From an uncultured Lactobacillaceae bacterium (GTDB lineage: Bacteria; Bacillota; Bacilli; Lactobacillales; Lactobacillaceae): a stretch of 64,000 nucleotides of DNA. The notes beneath the pieces are model-generated. The model saw only the letters and a program-made list of their open reading frames with translations. It searched no databases and had not been told where the DNA came from. Numbering within the stretch: the first letter of the stretch is position 1; the number at the start of each line of letters is the position of its first letter. The DNA lies in contig CALYPJ010000004.1 in the NCBI GenBank assembly GCA_945273735.1, positions 1 through 64,000 on the forward strand, in the 5' to 3' direction. Of the stretch, positions 54,156-64,000 are shown in pieces. The position numbers and the translations under genes are program-made.

Positions 54156-55001
54156 TTAACCCTTTTGTGCAATCAAAGAATAACTAGGGAGTGATTGTAC
54201 ATTTTCAAAATCAAACTTTTCAATTATTGATAATTCATGTTTTAAAAAATTATTAGTAACTAAATCTGAAGAAAGCTGTTTTAATATTGTTTTACCATTG
54301 ATTAAAACATACATTAACTGCCATGATCCATCCAAAAGTTTAGATGTATCGATTATTTTTTTCTGCTTAATATTATAATGATTCTTAATAAGTAGATTAA
54401 TCACTTCAGTTGATGAAATTATTGACCGTATATTTGTTATATTACTATTTGCCATTTGAGCAATTTCACCTTGCCATAAATAAGCTAAATATGCCCCCCA
54501 TTGACGAAAATTTGTAAAGTTTAAATCCCACTCAACGAAATAAATTATTTGAATTGTTTTAGAGACTTGCTGCAATATTTTAGCCAACTCATCATATTTT
54601 GCAAAATACCAAGTTGCATGTGCAATAATCACCCCATCAAAGTAATTAGCAGAAAAATTAAACTCCGCAAAAGGAAAAATCTTAGCGGAGTGAAAATGAA
54701 TTCTACAATTTAAGTTTAATAATTTAGTATCAGAAACACCAAATGTAACCGGGGCACTTCCGCAACCAGGGGTTACTTCAAATGATTCAATTAGACCCTT
54801 ATCGCCAATTGCTAAAGCTATAATTAAAGTTAAATCACTTTGATTAGGTCCAATTAAAAGATATCTGCCTCCAGTTTTTAATTGCCATTGATTTACTAAT
54901 TCTAACTGATATTCTATTTGTGACTTTCGTTGTTTTACAAATTCAACATTGGAATTCAATTTTATAACTTTTAAAACTTCATTAAGCTTTAACGGAATCA
55001 A
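54156..55001 (-). CDS. Methyltransferase-like protein attached to the SUF operon
   Basis: 281 aa; Rossmann-like YLLIGPNQSDLTLIIALAIG; NYFDGVIIAHATWYF; starts 2 nt after the sufB stop. Confidence 0.65.
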   Translation of the reverse strand: MIPLKLNEVLKVIKLNSNVEFVKQRKSQIEYQLELVNQWQLKTGGRYLLIGPNQSDLTLIIALAIGDKGLIESFEVTPGCGSAPVTFGVSDTKLLNLNCRIHFHSAKIFPFAEFNFSANYFDGVIIAHATWYFAKYDELAKILQQVSKTIQIIYFVEWDLNFTNFRQWGAYLAYLWQGEIAQMANSNITNIRSIISSTEVINLLIKNHYNIKQKKIIDTSKLLDGSWQLMYVLINGKTILKQLSSDLVTNNFLKHELSIIEKFDFENVQSLPSYSLIAQKG

Positions 55002-55003
55002 TA

Positions 55004-56443
55004 TTAGCCAATTCCCCCTACAAATTCCATTCCAATTAAACGATTTAATTCAACAGCATATTCCATTGGTAATTCCTTAGTAAAAGGTTCTACAAACCCC
55101 ATAACTATCATTTCTGTGGCTTTTTCTTCTGAAATTCCTCTGCTCATCAAATAATATAATTGTTCCTCTGAAATCTTCGATACCTTAGCTTCATGCTCCA
55201 TAGTAACATTACCATTTAAAATTTCATTATATGGAATAGTATCAGAGCTAGATTCTTCATCCATGATAATGGTATCACATTCTACATGACAAAAAGATCG
55301 ATCAGAGTGCGGTCCAAAACGAACAGTTCCACGATAATCAACAGCACCACCATCCTTAGATATTGACTTCGAAATAATTGAACTTGTTGTATCCGGAGCA
55401 TTATGAATCATCCGCGCCCCATTATCTTGATCGACTCCTTTCGAAGCAATTGCTACTGAAAGCATGGTCCCTTTTGCTCCACGACCATCAAGATAAACTG
55501 CTGGATATTTCATAGTAGTTTTAGAACCTAAATTACCATCTACCCATTCCATTGTAGAATTTTCCATGGCTTGAGCGCGTTTAGTTTCTAAACTATAAAC
55601 ATTCTTAGACCAATTCTGAATAGTAGTATAACGACAATAAGCATTTGGTTCTACGAATACTTCAACTACTGCGGCATGCAAGCTATCGCTAGAATAGTTT
55701 GGAGCAGTACAACCCTCAACGTAATTAACAGAAGCACCTTCATCTACTACAATTAGTGTTCGCTCGAATTGCCCAGAATTTTCAGCATTAATTCGAAAAT
55801 ATGACTGAATTGGAACTTTTACTTCTACATTTTTTGGAACATAAATAAAAGTTCCTCCTGACCAAACTGCACCATTTAATGCCGTAAATTTATTTAAATT
55901 TGGTTTAACTAATTTTCCAAAATATTTTTTAAAAATTTCAGGATATTCATGTAAAGCCGTATCAGTATCTGTAAAAATAATTCCTAATTGATCAAATTGT
56001 TTTTTCATATTATGATAAACAACTTCCGATTCATATTGAGCTGAAGAACCAGCTAAAAATTTTCTTTCAGCTTGAGGTACACCTAACCGTTCAAATGTTT
56101 CTTTTATTGTATCTGGAACATCAGCCCAATCACGATATTTACGATCAGTTGGCTTTTGATAATATAACATATCTTTAAAGTTCAACTCACTAAGATCTGG
56201 CCCATAGTCAGGCATCTTTGCTTGTTGATAAACTTTAAAAGCATGAAGCCGATAATTTAGCATCCATTGAGGCTCATTTTTTTCTCGAGAAATTGAACGG
56301 ACTACTTCTTCAGTCAACCCTCGACCTGTCGAAAAAACTGGAGTAAATTTATCTGAAAAACCATAATCAAAATTTTCGTTTATATCAACTTTTGCTGCTA
56401 TTTCTTCGTTATTTTTAGTATTTTTCGTTTTTGCTTCAACCAT
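55004..56443 (-). CDS. sufB: Fe-S cluster assembly protein SufB
   Basis: SufB family: [25 protein letters not shown]. Start chosen at MVEAKTKN (RBS GGAGG); the track starts at 56458. Confidence 0.97.
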   Translation of the reverse strand: MVEAKTKNTKNNEEIAAKVDINENFDYGFSDKFTPVFSTGRGLTEEVVRSISREKNEPQWMLNYRLHAFKVYQQAKMPDYGPDLSELNFKDMLYYQKPTDRKYRDWADVPDTIKETFERLGVPQAERKFLAGSSAQYESEVVYHNMKKQFDQLGIIFTDTDTALHEYPEIFKKYFGKLVKPNLNKFTALNGAVWSGGTFIYVPKNVEVKVPIQSYFRINAENSGQFERTLIVVDEGASVNYVEGCTAPNYSSDSLHAAVVEVFVEPNAYCRYTTIQNWSKNVYSLETKRAQAMENSTMEWVDGNLGSKTTMKYPAVYLDGRGAKGTMLSVAIASKGVDQDNGARMIHNAPDTTSSIISKSISKDGGAVDYRGTVRFGPHSDRSFCHVECDTIIMDEESSSDTIPYNEILNGNVTMEHEAKVSKISEEQLYYLMSRGISEEKATEMIVMGFVEPFTKELPMEYAVELNRLIGMEFVGGIG

Positions 56444-56882
56444 TAGCTTCCTCCACATGTTGAATTGACTTTTCTAGTGCATTCCAAACTAAAGTTGCAC
56501 ATTTAATTCTTTGAGGGAATTTACGAACTCCCTTAAAGATTAATGCATCTTTTAATTTATCATTGTCAATAAAGTGATTATCCGTGATCATTTGAGAAAA
56601 AGCTATTCTTAGTTTCTTAGCTTGATCAAGTGATTTTCCTTTAATTAAATCAGTCATAATTGAAGCACTAGCTTGAGATATAATGCACCCTTGACCTTTA
56701 AATTTTATATCTTTAATTATATGATCACTAATTTTTAATTGTAAAATAATAACATCACCGCAAGTAGGATTATGTAATTCAGTACTTACAGTTGGTCTTA
56801 AAAGATCACCAAAATTATGGGGATCTTCACCAGCTTCTAAAATAGCTTGTCGATATAAAGTTGATAAATTATCATGATCCAT
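56436..56882 (-). CDS. sufU: Fe-S cluster assembly scaffold/sulfurtransferase SufU
   Basis: 148 aa; [39 protein letters not shown]. Confidence 0.95.
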   Translation of the reverse strand: MDHDNLSTLYRQAILEAGEDPHNFGDLLRPTVSTELHNPTCGDVIILQLKISDHIIKDIKFKGQGCIISQASASIMTDLIKGKSLDQAKKLRIAFSQMITDNHFIDNDKLKDALIFKGVRKFPQRIKCATLVWNALEKSIQHVEEANG

Positions 56883-58101
56883 GTTTAAAAAACCTCAAAA
56901 CTTCATGCAAAGCAATTATTAATTGCTGAATATCAGTTTCATCATTATATATATGCAAGCTCAAGCGTAAACAAGCAGGAATCTTTAAATACCGCATCAA
57001 AACTTGAGCACAATGATGCCCTGCCCGAATCTCAACTCCTTTAATATCCAATACTGTAGCTACATCATGAGGATGAATTCCTTTTATATTAAATGAAATT
57101 ATGCCCTGATGAAAAGAAGCATTTTTTGAACCATAAATAATTACTTCAGGTATTGATATCAATTGTTCGAACGCCAGTTTCGTTAATTTTTTAATGTAGC
57201 ATTCAATTTCATTTAATTTACATTTATTCAGATAATCAAGTGCTGCACCTAATCCAATCACTCCAGATATATTTTGAGTTCCTGCTTCCAAACGTAAAGG
57301 AAGCTCTTTAAAAGATGTATTCTGATAATTTACATCAGAAATCATTTCCCCACCATATTCCAATGGTGTCATTTTTTCAAGAAGTTCTTTTTTCCCATAC
57401 AAAACACCTACTCCAGTAGGGGCAAAAGCTTTATGTCCTGAAAATGCATAAAAATCACAATTAATTTCTTGAACATCTACTGACATATGTCCAATTGCTT
57501 GAGCTCCATCAATAACAACTTTTGCCCCAAATTTATGAGCCAAAGTAGTAATCTGAGTTACAGGATTTAAGCATCCCAAAACATTAGAAACATGAGTTAA
57601 CGCTACAACCTTAACCCGAGAATTAAGTTTTGCTTTGAAATCATCAATGTCCAGCTGTTGATCTTCATCTAAATTAACATAATTTAATTTAGCTCCTGTA
57701 TGAATGGCTAACTGTTGCCATGGAACTAAATTGCTATGATGTTCCATTACTGAAATTAAAATTTCATCATCAGAATGTAACCGATCCCAAAAATATCCAA
57801 AAACTATCCAATTTAAACTTTGAGTAGTTCCTTTTGTAAAAATAATTTCTGTACGTTCTGAAGCATTAATAAATGTTTTAACTTTATCTCTTACCGCTTC
57901 AAATTTACTGGTAGCACGTTGTGAAGTTGCATAAATTCCTCGATAAATATTAGCATTATCTTTTGTATAAAAATGAACTAATTCCTCAATTACTGAACTT
58001 GGTTTTTGAGTTGTAGCTGCACTATCTAAATAAGCTCTTTTCAATTTTTTTTTCTGAGAGTCAAAAAAAGGAAAATCATGACGATAAGGACTCTCAATCA
58101 T
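56872..58101 (-). CDS. sufS: Cysteine desulfurase SufS
   Basis: SufS: DSAATTQKP; SGHKAFAPTGVGVLYG; RAGHHCAQ. Start chosen at MIESPYRHDF; the track starts at 58161. Confidence 0.96.
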   Translation of the reverse strand: MIESPYRHDFPFFDSQKKKLKRAYLDSAATTQKPSSVIEELVHFYTKDNANIYRGIYATSQRATSKFEAVRDKVKTFINASERTEIIFTKGTTQSLNWIVFGYFWDRLHSDDEILISVMEHHSNLVPWQQLAIHTGAKLNYVNLDEDQQLDIDDFKAKLNSRVKVVALTHVSNVLGCLNPVTQITTLAHKFGAKVVIDGAQAIGHMSVDVQEINCDFYAFSGHKAFAPTGVGVLYGKKELLEKMTPLEYGGEMISDVNYQNTSFKELPLRLEAGTQNISGVIGLGAALDYLNKCKLNEIECYIKKLTKLAFEQLISIPEVIIYGSKNASFHQGIISFNIKGIHPHDVATVLDIKGVEIRAGHHCAQVLMRYLKIPACLRLSLHIYNDETDIQQLIIALHEVLRFFKHGS

Positions 58102-59320
58102 CAATTGCCAAACTCCTTTCAATAACTGAACGTAACATTTCACGAGTTTTATGACTTTCAACTACCGTAATAACTGATTCTAAAAATCCTCGAATAATTA
58201 AACGCTTAGCAACATCGGCATTTAAGCCCCGACTCTCTAAATAATAGAGTTGTTCTTCATCAATTCGTCCAACAGAAGCTGCGTGACCAGCCGTAACATC
58301 ATTTTCATCAATTAATAAAATTGGATTAGCATCACCACGTGCATTTTCACTCAACATCAAAACTCGGTTTTCTTGTTGAGAATCCGAACCCCGTGATCCC
58401 TTAATAATTTCACCAATTCCATTAAAAACTAATTTGGAACGATCTAAAATTACTCCATGTTGCAAAATATTACCTCTAGTTCGCAAACCATAATTAGTTA
58501 CACGACTATTAATTGCACAAATTTGATCCTGTTGGGCAATAGCCACTGTTTTTACTTCACCTGATGTATCATTTCCCTTCAGCAATATTTTATTACTAAC
58601 CAACACATTACCTTCAGTAAATTCACCAGAAGTTAAATTAACTATTGCTCGATTTTGTGGCAAAAACTGTCGATAAAAATAGTTATGACCAGTAGTCTTA
58701 GCCTGATCATTAACCACGTAAGATAAAGTAGAGTTAGAACCCAAATAAATTTCTCCAAAAAATGTATAATCTCCATCTACTTTTTGGGCCGATAATTGAT
58801 TTTCAGTAATTGATAATTTAGTATTTTTACCCACTATTAAAATAATCTGCAAACTTTGACTATCAATCGGATATTCAAAATAAGCTTGCAAAGTTTCATC
58901 AATTGATAAGTTATCAGGGATAAAAATTAACACTCCTCCATTTAAACGTTGATAATGTTCAAAAACTAACTGATCTTCTTGTGGAGAAATCAATTTAGCA
59001 AAATAATTTAAAAAAAGATCCTGATGTTCAAGCCAGGCGGTCGCTAAATCACAAATTATTAATCCTTTTTTTTGATATTTCTCAGGTATATTAACCTTCA
59101 TAAGTTGATTTTGAGCAAAAACAAAACCAAATTCATTAGCTAAATTAGTTTTTACTGGTAATTCTTTTGAAGTTGATTTTTTTCGTGACTGCTGGCGAAA
59201 AATCTGTAATGATTTAACATCGATTTTGTCATATAAAGGCAAAACAAGTTTCTTCGTATTTTGTTGAATTAAACGTTTCCGAAAATCATGAAGCCATTGG
59301 AAATAAGATTCTTTCTCCAT
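58094..59320 (-). CDS. sufD: Fe-S cluster assembly protein SufD
   Basis: 408 aa; SufBD core: TAGHAASVGRIDEEQLYYLESRGL. Confidence 0.95.
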   Translation of the reverse strand: MEKESYFQWLHDFRKRLIQQNTKKLVLPLYDKIDVKSLQIFRQQSRKKSTSKELPVKTNLANEFGFVFAQNQLMKVNIPEKYQKKGLIICDLATAWLEHQDLFLNYFAKLISPQEDQLVFEHYQRLNGGVLIFIPDNLSIDETLQAYFEYPIDSQSLQIILIVGKNTKLSITENQLSAQKVDGDYTFFGEIYLGSNSTLSYVVNDQAKTTGHNYFYRQFLPQNRAIVNLTSGEFTEGNVLVSNKILLKGNDTSGEVKTVAIAQQDQICAINSRVTNYGLRTRGNILQHGVILDRSKLVFNGIGEIIKGSRGSDSQQENRVLMLSENARGDANPILLIDENDVTAGHAASVGRIDEEQLYYLESRGLNADVAKRLIIRGFLESVITVVESHKTREMLRSVIERSLAIDD

Positions 59321-60079
59321 TTAAATTTCCTCTTTGATGCCATCATAACCAACTCGTTCTAGTTCAGCAGCTAAAGCTGCATCTCCAGTTTTAACGATTC
59401 TACCATTCATCATTACATGAACAAAATCTGGAATGATATAGTTAAGTAGCCTTTGGTAATGAGTAATAATCAGCGCTCCAAAATGATCTGATCGCATTGA
59501 ATTAACACCTTTTGCAACAATTTTTAATGCATCAATATCTAATCCGGAATCAATCTCGTCAAGTATTGCAAATTTAGGATCTAGCATCATTAACTGTAAA
59601 ATTTCATTTCTTTTTTTTTCTCCACCAGAATAACCTTGATTTAGATTACGCTCTTCAAATTCTTCTGAAATATGCAAAGTCTTCATCGTATGATCAAGTT
59701 TTTTTATAAAATCTGAAATAGAAATTTTATGATCAGAATCTTTAGCATTCATCGCTGTACGAATAAATTCTGTATTAGTAACTCCTGGAACTTCAGCAGG
59801 ATATTGCATCCCCAAAAAAATACCCTTGCGAGCTCTTTGATCAACGGTTAAAGGAATTAATGATTCCCCATCAATTAAAATATCACCTTTAATTATGTGG
59901 TAATGTGGATTTCCCATAATTGTTTCAGATAGTGTTGATTTACCTGTCCCATTAGGTCCCATTATTGCATGGATCTCACCAGTATTAATGGTTAAATTGA
60001 CCCCTTTTAAAATAGTTTCTTTTTCATTTTCGTCATTAGTTACTTCAACGTAGAGATCTTTTATTTCTAATCTACTCAT
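59321..60079 (-). CDS. sufC: Fe-S assembly ATPase SufC
   Basis: 252 aa; GPNGTGKSTLSETIMG; YSGGEKKRNEILQ; LDEIDSGLDIDALK. Confidence 0.98.
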   Translation of the reverse strand: MSRLEIKDLYVEVTNDENEKETILKGVNLTINTGEIHAIMGPNGTGKSTLSETIMGNPHYHIIKGDILIDGESLIPLTVDQRARKGIFLGMQYPAEVPGVTNTEFIRTAMNAKDSDHKISISDFIKKLDHTMKTLHISEEFEERNLNQGYSGGEKKRNEILQLMMLDPKFAILDEIDSGLDIDALKIVAKGVNSMRSDHFGALIITHYQRLLNYIIPDFVHVMMNGRIVKTGDAALAAELERVGYDGIKEEI

Positions 60080-61287
60080 TTAATATAAGACTCGCTTTCT
60101 GTTGAGCTAAATGTTTCACTATTACGTGAAAACATATAATTTTTATAATGAAATTTCATTGACATAACTAGTCCAATCCCAATCATGTTACTTAATAAAT
60201 TTGATCCCCCTTGTGAAATAAACGGTAAAGGGACTCCGGTCATTGGAAGTAATCCAATAGACATCCCTATATTTTCAAAAACATGAAATAAAATCATCAT
60301 AATTACACCTGTTGAAATATAAGCATAAAATTCATTTTTTGTTTCAACAGTTGTACTAAGCATTTGATAAATTAAAATAAAATAAATAAAAATTAAAATA
60401 CATGCACCAATAAAACCAAAATTTTCACCAATCACTGAAAAAATCATATCAGATTCTCTGACCGGAACATAAACTTGAGAAACTCCAAAACCTTTCCCCG
60501 ATAATTGACCGGAACCAATTGCTCGAATACTATTTAAAACTTGATCAGCAGAGCTGGATCCACTGGTTGGATTTAACCAATCAAAAATTCGATTAAATTG
60601 ATAAAGTTTAAAACCTAATTTTTCTAAAAATTGTTGATTAAAAATTACTAGAGCCAAAACTCCTACAATTAAACCACCTAACGCCACAAAAGCAGGAACA
60701 AGTATTTGCCACATAATTCCTGACATTATTATAATTCCTAAGAAAATAGCAATAAAAACCAAATTGGTCCCTAAGTCTGGTTGTAAAACTATTAAACCAA
60801 CCATAGGTAACGTCCATCCAATTAATTTAAAAATTAAAATAAAATCATTATGTAAATTATGTTGGGGATATTTTGTATTATGCAAAGTAGTAACTCTTGC
60901 TAACATGACAATATAAGCAGGTTTTGCAACTTCTGATGGCTGAAAGGTAAATGACCCAATTCGAAACCAGCTTTTGGCATCAACTTTATCAGAAATTTGC
61001 CGATCATAAAAAACTAGAACTAAAATTAAAATAAAAACTCCTGCTGCATAAAAATATGGAGTCAATTTCCATAACTGTTCCGAATCCAATTGCATTAGTG
61101 AAAATACACAAACAGCGCCTAGTATATACCAAACACCTTGAGAAACCATTGGACGCAATACACTCTCAACATTAGGATCATGCTTTAAAGCAACATAAAG
61201 CGATGCTAAGCCAATAATCATTAAAAGAAATACACTAGAAAGAATTCCATAATCAATTTTGTTATCAAGTTTTGTTTCATTTTCCAT
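60076..61287 (-). CDS. rodA: SEDS glycosyltransferase RodA
   Basis: 403 aa; polytopic; [23 protein letters not shown]; upstream linkage to mreB. Confidence 0.93.
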   Translation of the reverse strand: MENETKLDNKIDYGILSSVFLLMIIGLASLYVALKHDPNVESVLRPMVSQGVWYILGAVCVFSLMQLDSEQLWKLTPYFYAAGVFILILVLVFYDRQISDKVDAKSWFRIGSFTFQPSEVAKPAYIVMLARVTTLHNTKYPQHNLHNDFILIFKLIGWTLPMVGLIVLQPDLGTNLVFIAIFLGIIIMSGIMWQILVPAFVALGGLIVGVLALVIFNQQFLEKLGFKLYQFNRIFDWLNPTSGSSSADQVLNSIRAIGSGQLSGKGFGVSQVYVPVRESDMIFSVIGENFGFIGACILIFIYFILIYQMLSTTVETKNEFYAYISTGVIMMILFHVFENIGMSIGLLPMTGVPLPFISQGGSNLLSNMIGIGLVMSMKFHYKNYMFSRNSETFSSTESESYIK

Positions 61288-61552
61288 TGTTATTTACGAT
61301 TGAATTTCTTTTATCTTCACTATTTTTGAAAATTGTAAAATAATCAGGAACATGGTCAATCCCTCCAGGATTAAAAGGATTACATCTTAGTATTCGAGCA
61401 ATCCCCATAATTAAGCCTAAAAAAGGACCATGTTTTTTTAAAGCCACTAACATATAATTTGAACATGTTGGATAAAAACGGCAACTAGGTGGAAAAAGTG
61501 GCGAAATAAAATTTTGGTAACATTTTACTAAAAAGATTAAAATCTTCTCCAT
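61277..61552 (-). CDS. yidD: Membrane protein insertion efficiency factor YidD
   Basis: 91 aa; [36 protein letters not shown]. Confidence 0.96.
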   Translation of the reverse strand: MEKILIFLVKCYQNFISPLFPPSCRFYPTCSNYMLVALKKHGPFLGLIMGIARILRCNPFNPGGIDHVPDYFTIFKNSEDKRNSIVNNNGK

Positions 61553-61556
61553 TTTC

Positions 61557-61733
61557 CTACCTTTTAAAGTAATCTAATAAATGTTGCCAGGTTTCCCAAT
61601 TAAAGGCTTGAAAAAAATTACCGCCACTGACCATAAAGCCGATGCCGGTACCAACAAAAACCAAAATAATCAGAAGTAGTAAATAAACTATAACCCTGAG
61701 TAAAAAATTTTTTGTTTCTTTATTTTTCCACAA
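61557..61733 (-). CDS. epuA: EpuA-like small membrane protein, not in ORF track (TTG start)
   Basis: My translation: [58 protein letters not shown]; fits between mreB and yidD. Confidence 0.8.
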   Translation of the reverse strand: MWKNKETKNFLLRVIVYLLLLIILVFVGTGIGFMVSGGNFFQAFNWETWQHLLDYFKR

Positions 61734-61734
61734 A

Positions 61735-62724
61735 TTAAATCTTCATTCCTTTATCAAGATGATCCAACAAAATTCCAGTACCTAAAGCAACCGCCAATAA
61801 AGGTTCATCGCCAACAATTACAGGAATTTGTAAACTATCAGAGAACATCTGAGAAATGCCTCTTAGTAAAGCACCACCACCAGTAAGCATAACGCCACGA
61901 TCTACAATATCCGCAGATAACTCGGGAGGTGTTTTTTCTAATACTTCTTTTGCAGCAGCAATAACTGAAAGCATAGAATCATGTAAAGCTTCAGAAACTT
62001 CAACTGAACTAATTGTAATTTCTCGAGGTAATCCAGAAACCATATCTCTACCCCGAACTTCAACAGATACTTCCGGATCTGGTTTATAAACATAACCAAT
62101 ATCTATTTTTATTTTTTCAGCAGTTCTTTCACCTATTAAAAGATTATGCTTTTGCCGTACAAAATTAGCAATTTCAGTATCCATCGCATCACCGGCTAAA
62201 CGTAGAGAACGACTAGTTACTACTTCACCCATTGATAAAACAGCAATATCACTAGTTCCTCCACCAATATCAACAACCATATTTCCACTAGGTTCATAAA
62301 TATCTAAACCCGCACCAACTGCTGCAACTTTGGGCTCTAATTCCAAATAAACTTTCTTACCACCTGCTTTTTCAGCAGCGTCAATTATTGCCTTTTGTTC
62401 AATTGAAGTAATATTGGTTGGGCAACAAATTAAAATAGTAGGACGGGACATAAATCCTTTAAGATTTAACTTATTCATAAAATAAGTCAACATTTGTTCT
62501 GTAATATCAAAATCTGCAATAACGCCATCTTTTAGAGGACGAATTACTCTAATATCTCCTGGTGTCCTTCCAACCATCCGATAAGCTTCCGATCCAACTG
62601 CAACAACTCGATTTGATCGAGTCTCCACAGCTACTACAGAAGGCTCATTTAAAACAATTCCCTTATCTTTTTGATTAATCAAAACATTGGCCGTTCCTAA
62701 ATCAATGCCAATTTCTTTTGCCAT
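61735..62724 (-). CDS. mreB: Rod shape-determining protein MreB/Mbl
   Basis: 329 aa; IGIDLGTANVLI; VVDIGGGTSDIAVLS. Confidence 0.97.
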   Translation of the reverse strand: MAKEIGIDLGTANVLINQKDKGIVLNEPSVVAVETRSNRVVAVGSEAYRMVGRTPGDIRVIRPLKDGVIADFDITEQMLTYFMNKLNLKGFMSRPTILICCPTNITSIEQKAIIDAAEKAGGKKVYLELEPKVAAVGAGLDIYEPSGNMVVDIGGGTSDIAVLSMGEVVTSRSLRLAGDAMDTEIANFVRQKHNLLIGERTAEKIKIDIGYVYKPDPEVSVEVRGRDMVSGLPREITISSVEVSEALHDSMLSVIAAAKEVLEKTPPELSADIVDRGVMLTGGGALLRGISQMFSDSLQIPVIVGDEPLLAVALGTGILLDHLDKGMKI

Positions 62725-62905
62725 GCTAAACTACTCCGTATTTATTATAAATTCTGAATACCCATTGATCTTAATTATATCATTTTATATTCCTATTGAT
62801 TATAGTTAATTAGGATTTCCAAATATTTTAGAAATCCTTAAAAATTGTAGCGTATCATAAAAGTTAATAAAATCAAATTTAGTATTAGTTTCATGATAAC
62901 ACTAA

Positions 62906-62946
62906 AAGTCCAGTTTAAATTTTTTCATTTAAACTGGACTTACTTT
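62906..62946 (-). terminator. Terminator of the ATP synthase operon
   Basis: Perfect 15-bp stem AAGTCCAGTTTAAAT/ATTTAAACTGGACTT just after the atpC stop. Confidence 0.85.
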
Positions 62947-62954
62947 TTTAAATA

Positions 62955-63383
62955 TTAATGATTTTTTAAGGAAACCGTACTAATTCGATTAATTGCTCGA
63001 TTTAAAGCAACAGTAGCTCTTCTTAAGGCAGCTTTATCATGATCTTGCTTTGCTTTTTTTATTTGTTCTCTAGCTCTTTCTTCAGCAGTTTGAGCCCTTC
63101 CAACATCAATATCACTAGGTCTTTCAGCAGTATTAGCTACAATTGTCGCTACATTATCATCCATTTCCAAAAAGCCACCATTAACGGCAACATATTGAAT
63201 TTGTCCATTAACGCGGTAGATTTTAACCGGAGCAATTTGTAATGAAACTAGAGTTGGCTCATGATCAGCTTCAAAACCAATTTCGCCGCCAATTGCTCGT
63301 ACTACAACCAAAGTTGAACGATGATCATAAACAAGTCCATCAGGAGTCACAATATTAATCCGAAAAATCTTATGCTCACTCAT
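62955..63383 (-). CDS. atpC: F1F0 ATP synthase epsilon subunit
   Basis: 142 aa; NIVTPDGLVYDHRSTLVVVRAIGGEIGFEADHEP. Confidence 0.96.
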   Translation of the reverse strand: MSEHKIFRINIVTPDGLVYDHRSTLVVVRAIGGEIGFEADHEPTLVSLQIAPVKIYRVNGQIQYVAVNGGFLEMDDNVATIVANTAERPSDIDVGRAQTAEERAREQIKKAKQDHDKAALRRATVALNRAINRISTVSLKNH

Positions 63384-63391
63384 TAGCCCAC

Positions 63392-64000
<609 letters not shown>

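Overview
This window is a low-GC Firmicutes chromosome segment, most likely Lactobacillaceae. It is packed almost entirely with core housekeeping genes, nearly all on the minus strand. From low to high coordinates the blocks are: (1) lysS-dus-ftsH-hpt-tilS-divIC-rqcP-mfd-pth; (2) ldh(+), an L,D-transpeptidase(+), an O-methyltransferase, alr-acpS-cshA, an rRNA methylase, acyP(+), yidC(+); (3) gnd-DUF177-tmcAL-yqeM-rsfS-yqeK-nadD-yqeH-yqeG; (4) a division cluster (divIVA-ylmH-yggT-sepF-ftsZ-ftsA-divIB-murG-murD-mraY-pbp-ftsL-rsmH-mraZ); (5) thiT-mreD-mreC, radC, valS, thiI-nifS-ezrA; (6) rpsD(+), a probable 6S RNA(+), a usp gene(+); (7) a long operon mreB-epuA-yidD-rodA-sufCDSUB-methyltransferase-like-ilvE; (8) atpC and a truncated atpD. 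I saw no transposase, phage, CRISPR, tRNA or rRNA gene, and no convincing novel multigene defence or metabolic system. The best leads are small: a 116-aa orphan coupled to divIVA at a locus where ileS is often found, a methyltransferase-like protein at the end of the SUF operon, four CCAC/ACAC motifs in exact 10-bp register upstream of mraZ, a probable 6S RNA, an rpsD leader, a divergent NadD, and two small ORFs absent from the ORF track (EpuA-like and DUF4044-like). All family assignments come from reading motifs and gene order by eye; no database search was run.
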